Shown here: positions 25,411 through 35,357 of the stretch, piece after piece
Numbering within the stretch: position 1 is the stretch's first letter
How the letters are laid out: every line of letters begins with the position of its first letter
Origin: an uncultured Eubacteriales bacterium
GTDB lineage: Bacteria > Bacillota > Clostridia > Lachnospirales > Lachnospiraceae
Length of the DNA stretch: 60,624 nt
Direction of reading: 5' to 3'
NCBI GenBank assembly: GCA_949286525.1
Contig: CASECT010000028.1
Location: forward strand, 1 to 60,624
Translations under genes and position numbers: made by a program
Notes under the pieces: model-generated
The model's database searches: none
What the model was told of the DNA's origin: nothing
Seen by the model: only the letters and a program-made list of their open reading frames with translations

Positions 25411-28400
25411 TCTCCCCCAGGGCAAAGGAATAAAGGCAGCGCTCCTTGACCCGTTTACCTTTCGTCCGCTCCAGGGCCTCCCCATAGAGCTCCAACTGCC
25501 TTTTGTAGCGCCGAATCAGTTCCTCCGCTCCTCTTACCCGATCCGTCTTGTAATCCAGCAAAACAATGCCGTCCTCCTCCTCAAAAAAGACGTCGATAAT
25601 TCCCTGCACCAGAAGCATCTCCCCGGAAGACACCCCATCGCCGAAAATCTTTTCCGGAAAATCTCCCATGACGAAGGGCTGCTCCAAAAAGAGGCGGTCT
25701 GCTGCCGCCGCTCTCGCCATACGGCCGGCGATGGATGTGCCGAGAAATTTTCTGACTTTTTCCAGAGGAATCCTTGCAACCTGATCTTCCAGCAGCCTGC
25801 CGTTCTCCAGCATCTGTCGTATCTGCTCCTCCAGGGATTCCGCCAGCGGCTCTCTGGTAAAATCCAGGCACTCCAACACCCGGTGCACTGCTGTTCCAAG
25901 CAGCGCGCCCGCTGAGGCCTCCTCGCGCTTTTTTCCGGAGATAAACTGGGGCACACAGGCTTCCTCCTCCCCGGAAGAGAAGAGCTGCTCTCCGGGGAGT
26001 TCATCCGTCAGCGCCTCCATGGCTCGATGTTTGATCTCGGAAACCGAATATTTGGCCTTGTAGATAAGCTCCCTCTCAAAAGGATAGACGAACGCCATCT
26101 GTTTCTCCATCCAATCGGTCAGATCCGCGTCCACTCCGGCCATATCCCTCAGAAGCTCCAGACGCCGCTTCTGGCGGTCCGTCTCCCCTGCCGCCTCCTG
26201 CTCCGCCGTTTTGCCCGGCGTACAGACAGTCGTCGGATACCTGTCCGGATACAGAGACGCGCAGCGCACCACCCATTCCAGGAAGCAGGAAGCCGTAAGG
26301 CGTTCCGTGTAGGACAGCGCTCTTCTCTGCTCCCGCCACAGGGCGAGATCTTTTACCGCATTCTGGCACACACCGGTAAGCACCAACTTCTCCTTGGCAC
26401 GGGTCAGGGCCACATAGAGCACCCGCATCTCCTCCCCCAGTGTCTCAACCGTGATCGCCCGCTCCACGGCTTTTTTATAGAGGGTGCTCTTGCGCACACC
26501 TCCCTCGTCGTCCACATACTCCAGGCCCACCCCGTAATCGGAGTGCACCACCATCCGCCCCCGGCTGTCCTGCCGGTTAAACTGCTTTCCCAGGGCGGTC
26601 ACAAAGACCACCGGGAATTCCAGTCCCTTGCTCTTATGGATGCTCATGATCCGCACTGCGTCGTCATTTTCACTGATCAGCTCCGCGGCTCCGAAATCCA
26701 CCTCGTACTTCTGAAGATGTTCGATATAGCGCACAAAGTGGAACAGTCCCTTATAGCTGGTCTGCTCGTAGGCCACCGCCTGGTCCACCAGTTTTTCCAG
26801 ATTCGCCCGGCGGCCGGCCCCGGCGGGCATGGCAGTGACATAATCCAGATATCCGGTCTCCTCCAGCACAAATTCCAGAAGCCGGTGGATCGGCGTGTCC
26901 GCCACCTTCTCCCGGGCCCGGTCGTAGAAGGAAAGGAATTTTGCCGCCTTCTTCTCCTGGCTGTGCTCTCTGGCCCAGGCAAAAAAGACATGGGCGAAAC
27001 TCCCCTCCTGCCCGCCGCGGATTTTGGCCAATTCCCGGTCCGTAAAGCCGAACATGGGGGAATGGAGCACCGCGGTCAGGGGAATGTCCCAGTAAGGATT
27101 GTCGAGAATTTTCAGAAGGCTCAATACCGTCTCCACTTCTGTGGAGGTAAAATACCCGGTGCGGCTCTCCATAAAGGCAGGAATCCCGTTTTCCCGCAGC
27201 ACCTCCACAAAGGTCTCTCCGCCGCTGCCCGGGCTGCGCATCAGGATCACAATATCGGAAAACCGCACCGGACGAAGTTGACCGCTGGCCTTGTCTGTGA
27301 CCATCTGGTCTCCCTTCATGGCAAGGATCCGGTCCGCCACAATCTTCGCCTCGTAGGTCAGCCGGTCTTCCTCCCCCGGATCCTTCACATCAGCAAAATC
27401 TCCCACCAGAATCTCCGGGGAGAACATGCCGTTGACTTCCTGATAATTTTTCGCCCCCACATAGAGGGCCGCCTGATCATCATAGATTACATTTCCGATA
27501 TCCTTCCGCATCAGGGGATAGAAAATGTCGTTGACAAAATCCAGTACCTCTCTGCGGCTGCGGAAATTCATGTGCAGGTCGATCCGCAGATCCCTGGCGC
27601 CGGGTTCGCGGGAATAGGCGGCGTACTTGTCCATGAAAATCTGCGGACAGGCCAGACGGAACCGATAGATGGACTGTTTCACATCCCCCACCATGAAACG
27701 GTTGTGGCCTCCCGCGCTCTCCCTGGAAACGCTGGTAAGAATCGCCTCCTGAATATAATTGCTGTCCTGATACTCGTCGATCATAACCTCAGCGAACTGC
27801 CTCTGATATTCCAGCGCGGCCGGGCGCAGCTCCTTTGTCTCACTGTCCACGAGGATCTCCAGGGCCATATGCTCCAGATCCCCGTAATCCAGAAGATTCT
27901 TCTTCCGCTTTACCAGGGCGAAATCCCGGCTGAACTCGTCGGCCAGAAGGGCCAGTTTCTCCATATAAGGAAGAAGCCATGCCATGTCCGCAAGCACCTC
28001 CGCCGTCTCCTCAAAAAAGAGATCCTCAGCCAGCTTGCCGATAGCCTTCTTGCAGGCGTCCCTCCCGTTCTTTACCTGTTCCAGCAGGGCCGGATCCCCG
28101 GTAAAACCTCTGCTGTTTCCGATCTTCTGAAATTTCAGATCCCGGAACATCCGCACCAGATCCCCGTAAGTATCCCCTGCCAGCAGACGGTCGTAGAGCT
28201 CCAGATCCCCCGTGAGGCTCTCCAGATAACATCCCGGCCCCTCGGGGAGCTGACAGATTTTTACCAGATCTTCCGTCTGTTCCCCGGCATCCCCGATTCT
28301 GCTTCTGGCGTAGGAGAGGGCAAACTCCATCCAGGGCGTCTTTGCCAGGTCTTCCTCCGTGGAAGCCCGGTAGGATTCCACCGTGCTCTCCAGCCATTCC

Positions 28401-28972
28401 TTCGGCCAGGGATAGCTCTGGGCCTTTTCATACAGCTCCAGAATCATCTCCGTCACAGAGGTGTCTCTGCCCCGCCTTCCATAGGTGTCCACCAGAGAAA
28501 AGAAAACACTTCCCTCCTCTTCCTCCTCATAGTGCCGCTTCATCATGGCATCCATAGTGTCCGCCATCAGCAGCCGGTTCTCCCCCTCGTCCACAATGCG
28601 AAATCCGGGATCCAGATCGATCTCGTGAAAATGATTGCGGATCACATTCATACAGAAGCTGTGGATCGTGGTAATCTGGGCGTTATGAACCAGGGTCATC
28701 TGACGGAGCAGATGCGGGTTGTCTTCGTCCTGATCCAAGGCCCTTTCCACGGCATCCCGGATTCTCTCCCGCATCTCCGCCGCCGCTGCGCTGGTAAAGG
28801 TAACCACCAGAAGTTCATCAATATCGATGGGATGGTCCCTGTCCGTTACCCGCTGTATGATCCGCTCCACCAGCACCGCAGTCTTTCCCGAACCAGCCGC
28901 CGCGGAGACCAGCAGATTGCTGTCTCTGGTCTCAATGACCCTCAGCTGATCCTCAGTCCACGTCGTCGCCAT
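25397..28972 (-). CDS. addA: ATP-dependent helicase/nuclease subunit A
   Basis: This 1191-residue UvrD-like helicase has Walker A SAAAGSGKTAVLVERI, the DExx box VMIDEYQDSN, motif IV-VI stretches such as IMSIHKSKGLEFPVVF and LYVALTRAKEKL, and a C-terminal RecB-type nuclease with LLDYKTDRV. AddA with AddB resects double-strand breaks and recognises Chi for RecA-dependent repair, the Firmicute counterpart of RecBCD. The length is close to the family norm. The ATG overlaps the addB 3' end by 20 bp and has GGAGG 9 nt upstream. The last codons lie in a 15-bp sequence repeated beyond the stop, at the edge of the folded element. Confidence 0.96.
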   Translation of the reverse strand: MATTWTEDQLRVIETRDSNLLVSAAAGSGKTAVLVERIIQRVTDRDHPIDIDELLVVTFTSAAAAEMRERIRDAVERALDQDEDNPHLLRQMTLVHNAQITTIHSFCMNVIRNHFHEIDLDPGFRIVDEGENRLLMADTMDAMMKRHYEEEEEGSVFFSLVDTYGRRGRDTSVTEMILELYEKAQSYPWPKEWLESTVESYRASTEEDLAKTPWMEFALSYARSRIGDAGEQTEDLVKICQLPEGPGCYLESLTGDLELYDRLLAGDTYGDLVRMFRDLKFQKIGNSRGFTGDPALLEQVKNGRDACKKAIGKLAEDLFFEETAEVLADMAWLLPYMEKLALLADEFSRDFALVKRKKNLLDYGDLEHMALEILVDSETKELRPAALEYQRQFAEVMIDEYQDSNYIQEAILTSVSRESAGGHNRFMVGDVKQSIYRFRLACPQIFMDKYAAYSREPGARDLRIDLHMNFRSRREVLDFVNDIFYPLMRKDIGNVIYDDQAALYVGAKNYQEVNGMFSPEILVGDFADVKDPGEEDRLTYEAKIVADRILAMKGDQMVTDKASGQLRPVRFSDIVILMRSPGSGGETFVEVLRENGIPAFMESRTGYFTSTEVETVLSLLKILDNPYWDIPLTAVLHSPMFGFTDRELAKIRGGQEGSFAHVFFAWAREHSQEKKAAKFLSFYDRAREKVADTPIHRLLEFVLEETGYLDYVTAMPAGAGRRANLEKLVDQAVAYEQTSYKGLFHFVRYIEHLQKYEVDFGAAELISENDDAVRIMSIHKSKGLEFPVVFVTALGKQFNRQDSRGRMVVHSDYGVGLEYVDDEGGVRKSTLYKKAVERAITVETLGEEMRVLYVALTRAKEKLVLTGVCQNAVKDLALWREQRRALSYTERLTASCFLEWVVRCASLYPDRYPTTVCTPGKTAEQEAAGETDRQKRRLELLRDMAGVDADLTDWMEKQMAFVYPFERELIYKAKYSVSEIKHRAMEALTDELPGEQLFSSGEEEACVPQFISGKKREEASAGALLGTAVHRVLECLDFTREPLAESLEEQIRQMLENGRLLEDQVARIPLEKVRKFLGTSIAGRMARAAAADRLFLEQPFVMGDFPEKIFGDGVSSGEMLLVQGIIDVFFEEEDGIVLLDYKTDRVRGAEELIRRYKRQLELYGEALERTKGKRVKERCLYSFALGETIRL

Positions 28973-31900
28973 CCTCTTTTTCCTCCTCTTCCAGTTTTTC
29001 CTTTATCCTCGCCATGATCTCTTCATCCGTCAGCTGTTCCAGCCTCCGGCACCGATAGCCTTCCAGCTTCCTGTCAAAACCGCAGATGCTGTGGTAGCCG
29101 CAGTAATCGCAGCCACCTCGCTGGCCCAGAAGATAAGGCCTGCAGTCAAAATCTCCCTCCAGAATATGTCTCCCCGTATCGGCGATCTGCTGACGGACAT
29201 AATCGTACAGCAGACTCATCTGCTTTTGCTCCATAACGCTGGAAACCTCTCCCGGCGTTCCGTCCTTTTTCAGAGTTACCGGCATCACATCAGATCTCCC
29301 GGTCAGACCGGTATCCAGAGCGTCGATTACCTCCGGCTGGGAATTGACGAGCCCGCGCATTTTCAGCTGGCGGAAAATTTCCTGTTCCACCTCCTCAGGT
29401 TTCTGAAAACGGTTACCATCCGCCAGCGGATGGTCGATGTGATAATAGAACATGGCGCCGGGCAGCACTTCCTTCCCCGGATTCGCCTTTGAGACTCCCT
29501 CCATGGCCGCACCAAGATACAGAACCAGCTGTATCTGCAGCCCGTGATAAAGCCGCAGCAGATCAAAATCCTGATTTCCCGACTTGTAATCCACGATCTT
29601 CACATAGACCTTCTGCTCTGTCTCGTAGGTGTCCAGACGATCAATCTTTCCCCGCAGGCGCATCCGGTGCATCTCATCCAGCGCGAATTCCAGGGCGTCA
29701 AGATCCGATACCCGGGAAAAATCCACCTCAAAGGCTCTCGGCACAAATTTTCCCTTTCGAACCTGTCCGGTCAAAGCCCATACAGTCTGGCGAATGGTCT
29801 TCTCCATGCGTCTGAGCACATAGGCGTCCCGGGCGTCTTCCAGAATTTCCGTCTTTTTCAGATTCCGATAGGTGTCCAGCACCGCCTGACCCACCAGCTC
29901 CTCCATCCGCTCCCGGGAAATGGAAAACCAGCTCTCCCCCGACGCCTCCAGAAGCCGGGAATACCGGTCCAGCGCCTCGTGGTAGAGAGTCCCCATATCC
30001 GCCGGTTCCAGGGCATACTCCTTCCGCTCCTGAAGCTTCAGACCGTAGGACAGAAAATAAGCGTAGGCGCAGCGGGCATACTGTTCCAACCGGGTAACGC
30101 TCCCAACCAGATCTCTGCCCGTCAGCTCATCCATGACTGCCCGGCCCACCGCCTCGCTCCTGTGATGATAAAATGCCGCCTCCAGCATGATCTCCAGCTC
30201 ATCCGGCCGGCTCTGACCATACCAGGATAAGGCCGCCGAAAGATACCTCTGCCTCTCCCCGGTCTCTTTTGGATCCTCCTTGGCCTCCTCTGCCACATAT
30301 TCCCGCAGCGCTTCGGACACAAATCCGTGCAGAGTCCGCTCGGAAACCAGATAATCCGCCGGCCTTTCCCGGTCAATCTCCTCAATCCCAACCTGTGGAA
30401 ACAGGCGCTGCAGCGTTCCGATCAGATAGGACCTGCGCAGCGCCGCCCCGGCGGTATCCACTCTGGTGTAGCTGACCACCAGCTCATCCGAAGGTTTTGT
30501 CAGAACAAGGTACAGATAGAATTTCTGCATGAAAGCCTTCTCCCGGTCTGTAGGCGCCAGCTCATAGTCAGCCTCCTTCAGCTGCTGCCGCTCCATCTGT
30601 GACAGAATGCCGCCCCGGCCAACGGTCTTCGGAATGGCGCCGTCATTTGCCCCGATCAGATAGAGCACGCGCACATGATCCAGACGGGTCCGCTCGATAT
30701 CCCCCACCATCACGCAGTCGCTGCCGGGCGGAATCACGCCGATCTTCGCCGCCTCAAATCCGCTCTCCAGCAGCTCCTGGTATTCCTCCAGGGACATCTG
30801 TTCCTCCCCCAGAAGAAAAACCATCTTGTCCAAAAGATCCATGACGATTCCGTAAATCTGCCCGTACTCCCGAGCCTTCTCCTCCTCATGGGCCTCCTCG
30901 CAGCGACGGCTTCTCTCCTTAAGCTTTACCTCCGCGTCGCAGGAGACGATACAGCGGTAAAGGGCCTCGGAAATCTCAGCGGCTGTATGCTTTCTCCCCC
31001 GCACAGCCTGACAGAAAGGCCGCAGCGGAGCGATAAATTTCTCCCGTATCCCGTTTAATACAACCAGATCCTCCGGTCCGTAAGCTTCGGGCATGATGGC
31101 AAAAGGCGCGTCGTATTTTTTATATCCGCGAACTCGCACTGCCAGAACATAATTTTCCAGCTCATCAATCTCCACGTCGGAAAGATCCGTCAGCCCGCTG
31201 CGCAGAAAACGAAATACGCTCTCGTAGGAAAAGCGGTCCGTTACCATCTGCAGAAGACTGCTGAGAAATTCCGTAAAAGGCTGGAACACAATCTCCGTTT
31301 TGGCATCCACGAAGTAGGGTATCCCGTAGGCTTCAAACACTCTCGGCACCAGGAAACGGTAATCCCCCAGATTGGCGCAGACCACCGCGAAATCCCGGTA
31401 CCGGTATCCCGTCTGACGCACTCCGGCGCAGATCTGCCCCGCCACAAATTCCAGTTCCTTTCTGGGACTGGCCAGGCTGTAAATACGGACGGCGTCGGCA
31501 TTACCCGCGCTGTCCGCACCGCTCTCCCGGCTGCCTGCGGCGCTGCCTTTACCGCATTCTCCCTCGTAGGATACGGCCCTGCGCCGAAACAGATTCTGTT
31601 CCAGATGATGCAGATATCCTCCGGGGACAAAACGTCTGCGCTCTTTTCCTTCGCAGTATATGACATCCTCCAGCTCCGTCCCCGTCTCCCGGGCCATATC
31701 GGCCAGGTCCCGGATCATTTTCTTGCTCATGGCAAAGAGATCTTCTTCCCGCCATAGGCCGAAAATATTCTCCCGCACATCGCAGGTAACCGTTACCATC
31801 GTCCGCTCCGTCAGCGTCAGCAGCTTTCGCAGCAGCTGATTCTGAATCGGTGTAAAGCCTGTAAACCCGTCAAAGGCCATCACGGATCCCTTTACCAGCC

Positions 31901-32474
31901 GGGACTGATCCACCACCCGGGTCAAAAGTTCCGGCAGTTCCTCCGCCGTGATATAGCGCCCGGCAATCTCCTCCAGAAACCCCCGGTACATGACCAGGAT
32001 ATCCTCCGCTTTGCTGCGAAAAGAGGCGGACATTCCGGCCCCGTCAGCCATCTTGAGAAAATCGTCGGGGGAAATATGGTATTGAGACAGTTCCGAAATC
32101 AGAGACTTGATCTCGGAAATGTATCCCTTTTTCTTCATATTGCGTCCCAGGACCTTCAGCTCATCTCCCCGCTCCCGGGCGACTCTGCGCAGAAGAAGAT
32201 TTTTTCCCGTCTCCTCCAGCACCGTCAGCGTGTCGGTGCCAAGTTCTTCGAATACCCGATAGGCCAGACGTTCGAAACTAAGGATATCGATATTCATGAT
32301 AGCGTGGCTGGGATGAAGCCTGACAAACTCCTTCTGGGTCTGCATGGTAAACTGCTCCGGCACAATGACCAGAAATTTCCGGGAAGGGCTCTGCATGGAT
32401 TCCCGGATGATCTGCCGGTAGAGAAGCGTAGACTTTCCACTCCCCGCGTTGCCGATAATAAATTGTAAGGACAT
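28953..32474 (-). CDS. addB: ATP-dependent helicase/nuclease subunit B
   Basis: 1173 residues. An N-terminal helicase-like fold with Walker A GNAGSGKST (from residue 8) is followed by a long Chi-scanning region and a C-terminal nuclease with VKIVDYKSG. The four cysteines of the AddB iron-sulfur cluster are visible: one in YARCAYAYF, and three in GGCDYCGYHSICGF near the end. AddB loads the AddAB nuclease on DNA and holds one of its two nuclease sites. It precedes addA in the same transcript and starts 28 bp after the sensor-kinase gene, so repair and envelope-signalling genes may share transcription. The start has a modest AGGAAG SD. Confidence 0.96.
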   Translation of the reverse strand: MSLQFIIGNAGSGKSTLLYRQIIRESMQSPSRKFLVIVPEQFTMQTQKEFVRLHPSHAIMNIDILSFERLAYRVFEELGTDTLTVLEETGKNLLLRRVARERGDELKVLGRNMKKKGYISEIKSLISELSQYHISPDDFLKMADGAGMSASFRSKAEDILVMYRGFLEEIAGRYITAEELPELLTRVVDQSRLVKGSVMAFDGFTGFTPIQNQLLRKLLTLTERTMVTVTCDVRENIFGLWREEDLFAMSKKMIRDLADMARETGTELEDVIYCEGKERRRFVPGGYLHHLEQNLFRRRAVSYEGECGKGSAAGSRESGADSAGNADAVRIYSLASPRKELEFVAGQICAGVRQTGYRYRDFAVVCANLGDYRFLVPRVFEAYGIPYFVDAKTEIVFQPFTEFLSSLLQMVTDRFSYESVFRFLRSGLTDLSDVEIDELENYVLAVRVRGYKKYDAPFAIMPEAYGPEDLVVLNGIREKFIAPLRPFCQAVRGRKHTAAEISEALYRCIVSCDAEVKLKERSRRCEEAHEEEKAREYGQIYGIVMDLLDKMVFLLGEEQMSLEEYQELLESGFEAAKIGVIPPGSDCVMVGDIERTRLDHVRVLYLIGANDGAIPKTVGRGGILSQMERQQLKEADYELAPTDREKAFMQKFYLYLVLTKPSDELVVSYTRVDTAGAALRRSYLIGTLQRLFPQVGIEEIDRERPADYLVSERTLHGFVSEALREYVAEEAKEDPKETGERQRYLSAALSWYGQSRPDELEIMLEAAFYHHRSEAVGRAVMDELTGRDLVGSVTRLEQYARCAYAYFLSYGLKLQERKEYALEPADMGTLYHEALDRYSRLLEASGESWFSISRERMEELVGQAVLDTYRNLKKTEILEDARDAYVLRRMEKTIRQTVWALTGQVRKGKFVPRAFEVDFSRVSDLDALEFALDEMHRMRLRGKIDRLDTYETEQKVYVKIVDYKSGNQDFDLLRLYHGLQIQLVLYLGAAMEGVSKANPGKEVLPGAMFYYHIDHPLADGNRFQKPEEVEQEIFRQLKMRGLVNSQPEVIDALDTGLTGRSDVMPVTLKKDGTPGEVSSVMEQKQMSLLYDYVRQQIADTGRHILEGDFDCRPYLLGQRGGCDYCGYHSICGFDRKLEGYRCRRLEQLTDEEIMARIKEKLEEEEKEDGDDVD

Positions 32475-32502
32475 TGCTCTTCCTCGCCTTTCTTTCCTCT
32501 TC

Positions 32503-33687
32503 TCACTGTGTGTCGGGCAGCCGGATCACGAAAGCCTTGGTCATACCCGGCCGGGGAGCCTGTTCCAGCGTGATGGTTCCTCCGTGCATTTCCGCGATCT
32601 TTTTTGCGATACCGAGACCAAGTCCGCTGCCGCTGCCGCCGCTTCTGGAGGCATCTCCCTGGACAAAGGGGTCAAAGATGCGCTCCGCCAGCTCCGGCGC
32701 AATCTCCACCCCGCTGTCTCCCACCAGAAGGCACGCCATCCCTCCCTGCCGCCGCAGTTCCAGAAACAGCGTCGTGCCGTCCGGATTATGCCGGATCACA
32801 TTGCCGATCAGATTGGCCAGCACCCGCCCCATCTGAAGGACATCCACTGACAGCGGCATCGGTTCCTCCGGCAGATCCATGGAAAGCTCCATCTCGTGGG
32901 CTTCCAGATCGTCATACTGCTCCGCCGCAGCTTTTCGTACCAACTCGCACAGATCCGTCTCCTCCCTGTTCAGCTGAAATCCGTCGCTGTCCAGTTTTAC
33001 ATAGGTAAACAGCAGATTTAAGAGCTCGCTCATCTGCATGGTCTTTCCGTAAATGTGCTCCAGGTATTCCCCCCTGCGCTCCGGCGGAACCGCATCGTCC
33101 GCCAGGGCTCGGGCATAACCGGCCACCGTTGTCATTGGTGTCTTCAGATCATGGGCCACATCCGACAGCAGCAGATTTCTCTGCCGCTCGTACTGACGCT
33201 GTTTTTCCAGTTCCATCGCCTCAATCTCATTCATCTTCCTGGAAACTACAATGCCGAAATAGACAGCGCCGATCACATAGGGCAGCACCCAGAAATAGAA
33301 AATAAAGATCAGTACCAGAAAGAATGTGATCATATAAATCTTCTTCTGCGCGTCCGTCATATGAGCCGTTCGTTCGAGGAAATGCTCCACCAGATCCTTT
33401 CGCATGGGATTGCGCACTTCCCTTGCCAGAAAAGCCGCCGCATTCGCCGGCAGCAGGCCGCCAAACTGTTTTACCAGCAGAAACAGCAGTCCCGACAGGA
33501 CTGCTGCTACCGTATCACGCAGGTTGGCTCCCTCCATCAGCTCTCTGAATCCGTAGGTCTGATCCAACAGAGGATAGATGAAATCATTGTATAGCGCATT
33601 CAATGCCATTTCGGCGATTCCCACAGCCACCATCACAATGAGAAAACGGGTTATGAGAAACAGCCGGAGATCCTGTTGTTTTTTCAT
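32503..33687 (-). CDS. Two-component sensor histidine kinase
   Basis: 394 residues, four hydrophobic segments in the first 150 (about 8-30, 58-74, 118-136 and 137-149, the last two nearly joined). Then a HAMP-like stretch and the HisKA box SDVAHDLKTPMT with phospho-acceptor H179. The HATPase domain shows the N box LIGNVIRHN, VGDSGVEI, FDPFVQGD and GSGLGLGIAK. The ATG directly adjoins the TAG of the response-regulator gene, so translation is coupled. The short extracellular loops suggest it senses something in or near the membrane. The VanS/YycG-like layout does not identify the signal. Confidence 0.92.
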   Translation of the reverse strand: MKKQQDLRLFLITRFLIVMVAVGIAEMALNALYNDFIYPLLDQTYGFRELMEGANLRDTVAAVLSGLLFLLVKQFGGLLPANAAAFLAREVRNPMRKDLVEHFLERTAHMTDAQKKIYMITFFLVLIFIFYFWVLPYVIGAVYFGIVVSRKMNEIEAMELEKQRQYERQRNLLLSDVAHDLKTPMTTVAGYARALADDAVPPERRGEYLEHIYGKTMQMSELLNLLFTYVKLDSDGFQLNREETDLCELVRKAAAEQYDDLEAHEMELSMDLPEEPMPLSVDVLQMGRVLANLIGNVIRHNPDGTTLFLELRRQGGMACLLVGDSGVEIAPELAERIFDPFVQGDASRSGGSGSGLGLGIAKKIAEMHGGTITLEQAPRPGMTKAFVIRLPDTQ

Positions 33688-34380
33688 CTACATTTCATCC
33701 TTTTCCATCCGGTATCCCAATCCCCGGATCGTCTTGATATAGGCGTCATGGTCCTCGGAAAGCTTACCCCGAAGCTTGCTGATACAGACCATAATATTGT
33801 TATCAGCCACGATGAAGTCCTCGCCCCATCCTTCCTCATAAAGCTGCTGCTTGGTAAATACTTTGCCCGGGTGTTCCATAAACAGCTTCATAAGTTTGTA
33901 TTCCACCGAAGTGAGCGGGATAGAGTTTCCGTCCCGGTAAAGCGCGCAGGCCTCCGTATCCAGCGTCAGATCCTTCACATGAATCTGGCGCTGCTTCTGC
34001 TGCCCCGCGCCAAGATGATAAAACCGCCGTATCCCCGCATTGATACGGGCCATGGCCTCCAACGGATTGAAAGGCTTGGTAATATAATCATCAGCCCCCA
34101 AATCCAATCCGAGAATTTTATCTTCATCCGCCCCCTTCGCCGAGAGAAAGATAACCGGTATGTTGCTCTCCTGGCGCAATTTGCGCAGCACCTGGTAACC
34201 GTCCATCTGAGGCATCATGATATCCAGAAGAATCAGATGTACTTCCCGCTGCCGCAGGAGTTCCATAGCCTCCACGCCGTTTTCCGCCTCCATAACCTGA
34301 TAGCCGTCCTTTTCCAGATACAGCCGCAGCAGCTGACGGATCTCTGCCTCATCGTCCGCAATCAATATATTGTACGTCAT
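33688..34380 (-). CDS. OmpR/PhoB-family response regulator
   Basis: 230 residues. The receiver domain has the acid pocket in IADDEAEI (D9/D10), phospho-acceptor D53 in LLDIMMPQMDG, the conserved T/S in FLSAKG and the lysine beside it. A winged-helix DNA-binding domain follows: LTSVEYKLMKLFMEHPGKV, then VCISKLRGKL and TIRGLGYRME. It pairs with the adjacent kinase. It lies 21 bp after a DUF975 membrane protein gene, and all three probably form one operon that continues into addB-addA. Targets are unknown. Confidence 0.94.
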   Translation of the reverse strand: MTYNILIADDEAEIRQLLRLYLEKDGYQVMEAENGVEAMELLRQREVHLILLDIMMPQMDGYQVLRKLRQESNIPVIFLSAKGADEDKILGLDLGADDYITKPFNPLEAMARINAGIRRFYHLGAGQQKQRQIHVKDLTLDTEACALYRDGNSIPLTSVEYKLMKLFMEHPGKVFTKQQLYEEGWGEDFIVADNNIMVCISKLRGKLSEDHDAYIKTIRGLGYRMEKDEM

Positions 34381-34401
34381 CGCCTTCTCTCCCCCTTCTC
34401 C

Positions 34402-35274
34402 TTACTGTCCGCTATCGGACTGATTTTCTGAAATTTCCGTTTTTTCGAATTGTCTTCTCTGACCCTGATCTCTCCACTGGGACCGCGCCACAAACTTATC
34501 ATATTTAATGGCGTCATAAAGCATGGCGTCCGCCTGATGATAATAGGGATCCACATAGAAGAATCCCAGGATCCCCAGTGTCAGAGCACTTAAAATCCTC
34601 CATCCGATAAAAGACAGATCAAACAGGAATGCCCTCCACTTATTGCCATCCATCATCTCTCTGCTCATGGAAAACGCCTGTTTCATTTCTATGTCCGGTT
34701 GTTCCGCCAGAATATAGGGTATCATCCGATATTCATACCCTTTCACAATCCCCGGTATAACCAGAAGCAGCGACCAAAGAATCGTGTACAGATCCCGGAA
34801 AAACATGATCTTCACACTGTTCATATAATGATTATCAAAGGAAAAACATATCTCCTTGATCTGGGCATCTCCCCGGATATTCAGATAGAAAAACCGTCTT
34901 CCCCCTACCAACAGCGGGTTCAGAAGGAAAAAGCAGATCGGTACCAGAAGCACAAGTATAATGAAAAATACCACCAACAAAGCAATACCAAAAACCACTG
35001 CGGAAATCGCAAGTTCCGTCCCCGTATAAGCAGGATCCTCCACGGCAATATCCGGGCCATAGACAGTCTGGCCGGAAATGTCCTCCTGAGGGGCCACTTC
35101 ATAGACTGCCGCCTCCTGGCTGGAAGATGTATTTGTCATCCAGTCCAGCCCGTAATTCACAGACACATTGGTCCCGGCGGCAACAGTAAGAACCAGGGCC
35201 ACAAGAATCATTTTCCACCGATTTGTTTTCTTCCGCTCTCTTGCCCGCTCTTTCAGCGCTGAAATCGTCCACAT
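34402..35274 (-). CDS. DUF975 family integral membrane protein
   Basis: About 290 residues. A basic N-terminal segment (ALKERARERKKTNRW) is followed by about five hydrophobic spans (including around 20-38, 95-125 and three more toward the C-terminus). The DUF975 stretch QAFSMSREMMDGNKWRAFLFDLSF is visible before the last spans. The ATG follows AGGAG at 7 nt; an upstream ATG in frame lacks an SD. These proteins are widespread in Firmicutes with unknown function and are often near two-component systems. Here it heads a DUF975 - response regulator - kinase set, so it may be part of the sensing or response to envelope stress; that role is inference. Confidence 0.78.
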   Translation of the reverse strand: MWTISALKERARERKKTNRWKMILVALVLTVAAGTNVSVNYGLDWMTNTSSSQEAAVYEVAPQEDISGQTVYGPDIAVEDPAYTGTELAISAVVFGIALLVVFFIILVLLVPICFFLLNPLLVGGRRFFYLNIRGDAQIKEICFSFDNHYMNSVKIMFFRDLYTILWSLLLVIPGIVKGYEYRMIPYILAEQPDIEMKQAFSMSREMMDGNKWRAFLFDLSFIGWRILSALTLGILGFFYVDPYYHQADAMLYDAIKYDKFVARSQWRDQGQRRQFEKTEISENQSDSGQ

Positions 35275-35357
35275 AATGATCTCCTGCCTCTCTTTATCTT
35301 TTATCTTATCATAGCAGGCAATGCTTAAAACTGCATACAGCAATCCTTAAATTAAGC

